DNA of 46,145 nucleotides from NCBI GenBank assembly GCA_902786565.1, contig CADACW010000052.1:1-46145 (forward strand), written 5' to 3'. The DNA comes from an uncultured Prevotellaceae bacterium. Its GTDB lineage: Bacteria > Bacteroidota > Bacteroidia > Bacteroidales > Bacteroidaceae. The notes beneath the pieces are model-generated. The model was not told where the DNA came from. It saw only the letters and a program-made list of their open reading frames with translations, and made no database searches. Every line of letters starts with the position of its first letter. Position 1 is the stretch's first letter. Below are positions 42,434-46,145 of the stretch, one piece after another. The position numbers were made by a program, and so were the translations under genes.

Positions 42434-42574
42434 GCCACCGAAGGGACGCAAGAATTGATGCAAGTATCATTGCTCTCGCTTAACCGCAGTTGTGTGGCGT
42501 AAACGCCGCTAAAGCGATAAGACAGGAGGCGAAAGTCGTTTCTGACTTTATTCGTTCAAAAATATGTTGTAATT

Positions 42575-42877
42575 ATGGGTAAACTAATGTTTTTTCTCTA
42601 TTTCATCCTTTCGGTGTTCCCAACTGATGCGACAGAAAACCGACGGCACATCCATGTAGTGCGCCGAGGGAGTAAAAAGTCACACAGAGGCGACACAGTG
42701 GCAAAGATATGGATAGAGGAGAACGGAGAGAAGAAGATAGAGATTGCATGGTCGGAGCTAACTGGTGACGAAGAGGCAGATGTGCTGAAGGTTATTGACG
42801 AGCACTGGGAAGAATTAAATCGTCTTATAGACGACGTGTTTGCTGGGAAAAAGATACGTATCAAACGCATAAAATAA
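42575..42877 (+). CDS. DUF4160-type protein (module 2)
   Basis: 100 aa. The first 17 or so residues are hydrophobic (MGKLMFFLYFILSVFP); the body has the family pattern RRHIHVVRRG, AKIWIEENGEKKIEIAWSELTGDEEADVLKVIDEHWEELNRLIDDVFAGKK. This copy keeps the HIHV and AKIWI anchor segments but differs from module 1 elsewhere, so the modules are not a recent duplication. DUF2442 follows after 16 bases. Confidence 0.83.
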   Translation: MGKLMFFLYFILSVFPTDATENRRHIHVVRRGSKKSHRGDTVAKIWIEENGEKKIEIAWSELTGDEEADVLKVIDEHWEELNRLIDDVFAGKKIRIKRIK

Positions 42878-42893
42878 TTAGGAGGACAAGAAT

Positions 42894-43133
42894 ATGTGTA
42901 AATACAAGGACACCAATATAGGCATCAAGAAACTGGACTTCAATGGTAAACGCGGTACAATGGCGGCTTACCTGACCGACGGACGTGAGATTATAGTACC
43001 TGTCTCAATGTTTCCAGACATCAAGCGATTGTCAAAGAAACAGCGTGAGGACTATATGATTATGGACGATCAGTATTTTTCTTTCGAGTCGCTTAGCAAA
43101 ATTTATTCTGTCAAAGACCTACTGCGGATTTAA
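42894..43133 (+). CDS. DUF2442-type protein (module 2)
   Basis: 79 aa: MCKYKDTNIGIKKLDFNGKRGTMAAYLTDGREIIVPVSMFPDIKRLSKKQREDYMIMDDQYFSFESLSKIYSV. The DGREIIVPVSMFPDIKRLSKKQREDY segment and the length match DUF2442. It is preceded by a strong AGGAGG ribosome-binding site, uncommon in Bacteroidota. Partner of DUF4160 in the same order as module 1. Confidence 0.8.
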   Translation: MCKYKDTNIGIKKLDFNGKRGTMAAYLTDGREIIVPVSMFPDIKRLSKKQREDYMIMDDQYFSFESLSKIYSVKDLLRI

Positions 43134-43532
43134 TTAGTCCCCTTTTATACATCAAGGATTTATGCCCCAAAGAGAGATTATAAATAATGTTCTTGGACAA
43201 GCCAAGCGGCAGAGCCGAGCGAAGCGAGAGCAGAAAATGACCGATTTCCTTGCTTTCAGCGAATTTTGGCGGCGCCTCAGCCATTTAGGCAAGTTTAACA
43301 CTTGCCAATGGCATTCGGCTTGCACAAAATTTGGTCATTCTTCGACGAGCGAAGCGACTTTGTCGATTACCAATCATTTTATTACTCTCTCTCAGGCACT
43401 TACCTACAATAGCACTTCCTTTATATACTGCCCGCGTGGGCGTGTAAATTTACGGCTTTCCTTGGAACGAACCAAGGGAGGCCGCATCGGTTTATTAGTG
43501 TCAACCAGTAATAACAAATAAAAACAAAAACA
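43134..43532. other. 399-base non-coding stretch, partly structured, before the Gly-rich gene
   Basis: I see no convincing gene; the 43162-43521 open frame has no recognisable protein features. It holds the flanked hairpin element at 43216-43357 and an AT-rich leader up to the ATG at 43533. Confidence 0.6.
43216..43357. repeat. Hairpin element bounded by 12-base direct repeats
   Basis: CGAGCGAAGCGA occurs at 43216-43227 and 43346-43357. Between them AATGACC (43236-43242) faces GGTCATT (43333-43339), and the core GCCATT TA GGCAAGT (43280-43294) pairs with ACTTGCCAATGGC (43300-43312) over 13 bp with a two-base bulge. The layout resembles a small non-autonomous element or a folded RNA. Confidence 0.65.
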
Positions 43533-46145
43533 ATGGTGAAAGGAAAAAAACTATTTCTTATCCTCGCCCTGCTCTGCGCCATCGCGCAGGGAGCGTGGGC
43601 GCAAGCCAGTTGGGATGAGGTCTATGCTATGACCAATACCACATCGGCAAACTGGACGGCCTTGCCCGAAGGCACCACGGCGGGCGCGACGATTGGCACG
43701 GCAGGTACTACGACGTATTACTACGCCGACGCGAGCCTCACGTTCACCAACAGCACGGCCGGCGGCAGCGGCCTGACCATCTTAGGCAACGTGTATCTCT
43801 ACTTGCCCCAGGGCGTAACCGTCACCTGCACGGGAGCTAATGCCAGCGGTCAGACGGGTGCCGGTGCGGGCATCGAACTGACGGAAGGCAACGTCCTCTT
43901 CCTCCTTGGCAAGGGCTCAGTGAATGCCACGGGCGGCAATGCTGCGGATGGCTGCAATGGCGGCAATGGCGGCGACGCAGATTGGGATAATAGCAACGAC
44001 TGGTCTGGCACCGGTGGCACCGGTGGTCATGGTGGCGGCGGTGCCGGTGCCGGCATCGGCACACGCGGCGGTCAGGGCGGCAATGGCGGTGCCGGAGCTG
44101 CCAGTGTAACCTCTGCATGGAGTACGGCTGGTGGCGGCAGTGGTGCCGCTGGCCAAGCCGGTGCAACCGCTGGCGGCATGGGCGAGCTCTATGTGGCGCA
44201 GTCCTTCGGCAACTTGACAGCCACGGGCGGCGCAGCAGCAAGCCAGGTCGGCAGTGCCGGCGGTGCAGGCAAGAGCGCTTTATACGACGGTACTGGTTAC
44301 AACTACACAGTAGCTGGCGGCGGTGGCGGCGGTGCCGGCGGCTTCGGCGGCGCAGCCAGCAATATCGGTACCGGTGGCCCCGGCGGTGGTGGCGGTGGCG
44401 GCGGTGCCTCTGGTAATCTTGACTGGTCAACAGAACCAGGTTACTACGTAGTCAAGGCTCCCGGCGGCAAGGGCGGCCAGAACGCTGACGGAACATGGGC
44501 TGCCGCAGGTGCAGAAAGCATCATGAACCATAATGCCATCAAAAGTGGTCAAGTAAAAATCAATGCCTCAGGTTGGGAGGACGATAAGTATAACTACGAC
44601 AATTACACCAGTACTCAGGCTGTAGGCACGGGCGGCAGTGGCAACACGGCAGGCAGTGCCAGCACCAGCGAGCAGGCTGTCACCTTCAATTTTAAAATGC
44701 CTGCGCAGGACGAATGGGATATGGTCTGTCAGCAGACGAAGACCAGCCAGAGCCAATGGATTGCGCTGCCGTTCGGGGCTGCTCGTAAGGGAGCCACGCT
44801 TGGCACGGCAGATGCTACAACATATTATTACGCCACGGGCGACCGCACGTTCACCAACAGCAACGCGGGCGGCAGTGGTCTGACCATTCTGGGCACGGTG
44901 CATCTCTTCATCGCCTCCGGGCAGACCATTACCTGCACGGGTGCCAATGCCACCGCCCCCACCGGCGGCGGCGCGGGCATTGAACTGACGGAGGGCAACA
45001 CGCTCTGCCTCATCGGCAGCGGCAAACTCGTCGCCACAGGTGGCCAGGCGGCCAACGGCGGCAATGACACGAAGGGCGGAGATGCAGCTTACAAAGTTGC
45101 AAAAAATATATATGACAGTAACGGGATAAAGTCTGGTGACGGCGGTCGCGGCGGCGACGGCGGCGGCGGTGCAGGTGCAGGCATCGGCACACGCGGCGGC
45201 GCAGGCGGCGCAGGCGGTGCTGGCGGAGTAGGGAAACAAGAGTTTGCTGACGTAACAGGTAATGTAGGCAGCAATGGTGTCGGCGGCGGTACCGCTGCCG
45301 ACATGGGCACGCTCTATGTTTATCAGATGGCCACGCCAACGATAGAGGCTCATGGAGGTAGCAGTGGCACCAGTGGCAGTGGTGGCGCTGCAGGTCTCAA
45401 TGCAGTATTTCGGCCATTTTCTCAAAGTGGTGATATTATTATGATTCCTGCGCCCAGGAAGGAGATCCATGACGGCAGCAGTGGCACCAGCAGCAGTGGC
45501 GCCCCCCGCAGAAGTGGTGGCTATCCTGATGGTGATATTTATTCTATAGGTGGCGGCGGCGGTGGCGGTGCCGGCGGCTTCGGCGGTGCGGCCAGCGACA
45601 TCGGCTCCGGCGGTCCCGGTGGAGGCGGAGGCGGTGGCGGTGCCTCAGGAACCATTACATATAGAGGTTTTGTTTATCAATCATACTATCAGGTAGGAGC
45701 CTTTGGAGGCAAAGGCGGTGTTAATGCGGATGGCACAGCCGCTGCTGACGGTGAGGGAACGATGATAAACAGCGATAAAACAAATGTAGTGTTTGAAAAC
45801 GATGACTATAAAGATTATACACTCTTAGACTGGTACAACGGCGACAACCGCGCTGCCGGCGGCGCAGGCGCCAACCCGGGGACAGCCGCCCAGAGCGGCA
45901 CATACGAGGTGATACCGGCCATCATCAACCTGGCTGACAACGCCGACAACAGCACCACCATCAATACGGCTGACGGCTTTTTAGCCAATGTGACGCTCAG
46001 CGGCCGCACGCTCTACAAGGACGGCAAATGGAACACGCTGTGCCTACCGTTCAGCGTGGACGACTTCAACGGCACGCCCTTGCAGGGAGCCACGGTGAAG
46101 ACGCTCGCATCGACCACCTTCAGCGACGGCACACTGACGATGAAC
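43533..46145 (+). CDS. Large Gly-rich secreted protein with two tandem modules (5' part, runs off the window)
   Basis: An 871-codon frame open to the window end. The start ATG 43533 precedes a signal peptide (MVKGKKLFLILALLCAIAQGAWA, about residue 23). Module 1 (about residues 26-392) and module 2 (393-775) share the same order: a YYYA..FTN..AGGSGLTILG strand domain, TCTGAN..GAGIELTEGN, then a glycine-rich stretch with GGGGGGGAGGFGGAAS. From about residue 790 comes ADNSTTINTADGFLANVTLSGRTLYKDGKWNTLCLPFSV, which I recall from large Prevotella surface proteins. The protein is probably exported and cell-surface; anchoring signals lie beyond the window. Function unknown. Confidence 0.85.
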   Translation, partial: MVKGKKLFLILALLCAIAQGAWAQASWDEVYAMTNTTSANWTALPEGTTAGATIGTAGTTTYYYADASLTFTNSTAGGSGLTILGNVYLYLPQGVTVTCTGANASGQTGAGAGIELTEGNVLFLLGKGSVNATGGNAADGCNGGNGGDADWDNSNDWSGTGGTGGHGGGGAGAGIGTRGGQGGNGGAGAASVTSAWSTAGGGSGAAGQAGATAGGMGELYVAQSFGNLTATGGAAASQVGSAGGAGKSALYDGTGYNYTVAGGGGGGAGGFGGAASNIGTGGPGGGGGGGGASGNLDWSTEPGYYVVKAPGGKGGQNADGTWAAAGAESIMNHNAIKSGQVKINASGWEDDKYNYDNYTSTQAVGTGGSGNTAGSASTSEQAVTFNFKMPAQDEWDMVCQQTKTSQSQWIALPFGAARKGATLGTADATTYYYATGDRTFTNSNAGGSGLTILGTVHLFIASGQTITCTGANATAPTGGGAGIELTEGNTLCLIGSGKLVATGGQAANGGNDTKGGDAAYKVAKNIYDSNGIKSGDGGRGGDGGGGAGAGIGTRGGAGGAGGAGGVGKQEFADVTGNVGSNGVGGGTAADMGTLYVYQMATPTIEAHGGSSGTSGSGGAAGLNAVFRPFSQSGDIIMIPAPRKEIHDGSSGTSSSGAPRRSGGYPDGDIYSIGGGGGGGAGGFGGAASDIGSGGPGGGGGGGGASGTITYRGFVYQSYYQVGAFGGKGGVNADGTAAADGEGTMINSDKTNVVFENDDYKDYTLLDWYNGDNRAAGGAGANPGTAAQSGTYEVIPAIINLADNADNSTTINTADGFLANVTLSGRTLYKDGKWNTLCLPFSVDDFNGTPLQGATVKTLASTTFSDGTLTMN

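Noticed and set aside
43162-43521. 119-codon frame before the Gly-rich gene
   Set aside because: It spans the inverted-repeat element, has odd composition and no ribosome-binding site; treated as non-coding.
43837-45470. Several antisense frames opposite the Gly-rich gene
   Set aside because: Reverse complements of GGC-rich codons give Ala/Pro/Arg-rich shadows without start signals.

Overview
The window looks like chromosomal DNA of a gut or rumen Bacteroidota close to Prevotella. Pointers are the SusC/SusD pairs, FAS1 (fasciclin) lipoproteins, DUF3256, DUF4876 and DUF6850 proteins, high-GC codon use with AT-rich gaps, and promoters of the Bacteroidota type (TTG or TTTG, about 19-20 bases, then TAnnTTTG) ahead of several genes. 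The assignment rests on protein families and promoter style; no rRNA or tRNA gene was seen.

Layout. (1) 1-14086, plus strand: the end of an unknown gene, then SusC, SusD, two FAS1 lipoproteins, a second SusC and a second SusD. This is probably one operon for outer-membrane uptake of an unknown ligand; no degradative enzyme lies with it. (2) 14100-22144, minus strand: efp and a GT2 glycosyltransferase; radC and an RsmF-type rRNA methylase; then ino1 (inositol-phosphate synthase), queC, a HEMIH-motif protein and trmD. A 639-base group II intron without an intron protein sits antisense in the last codons of the glycosyltransferase gene. (3) 22242-25799, plus strand: rpmH, then a four-gene operon (nucleotidyltransferase, ATP-grasp-like protein, CDP-alcohol phosphotransferase, HAD phosphatase). 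With ino1 it resembles a pathway for an inositol-type phospholipid or sphingolipid head group. (4) 25825-27618: an AT-rich islet bounded by an exact 22-base direct repeat. It carries a hypothetical membrane protein, a long inverted repeat, a DUF4160/DUF2442 pair and a decayed gene end. (5) 27680-34410: a large secreted pectate-lyase-like protein with a dockerin-like tail, a PfkB kinase, a BFN/UVR protein, rsmE and a DUF3256 protein. (6) 34461-42191: a TonB receptor, a DUF4876 lipoprotein and a DUF6850 barrel, followed by a dockerin-like secreted protein and a secreted HMA (heavy-metal) protein. (7) 42192-46145: repeat-rich gaps, a second DUF4160/DUF2442 pair, a structured non-coding stretch, and the start of a very glycine-rich secreted protein made of two long repeats, cut by the window end.

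The strongest unexplained signals are non-coding. A 65-base element of three hairpins occurs twice, identical and in opposite orientation, 20 kb apart (19770 and 40129). The group II intron insertion can be reconstructed to the base. A long imperfect inverted repeat at 26419-26534 may be a structured RNA. Short simple repeats have also become parts of signal peptides, gene ends and a terminator. All functional names come from motif reading; no database search was run.
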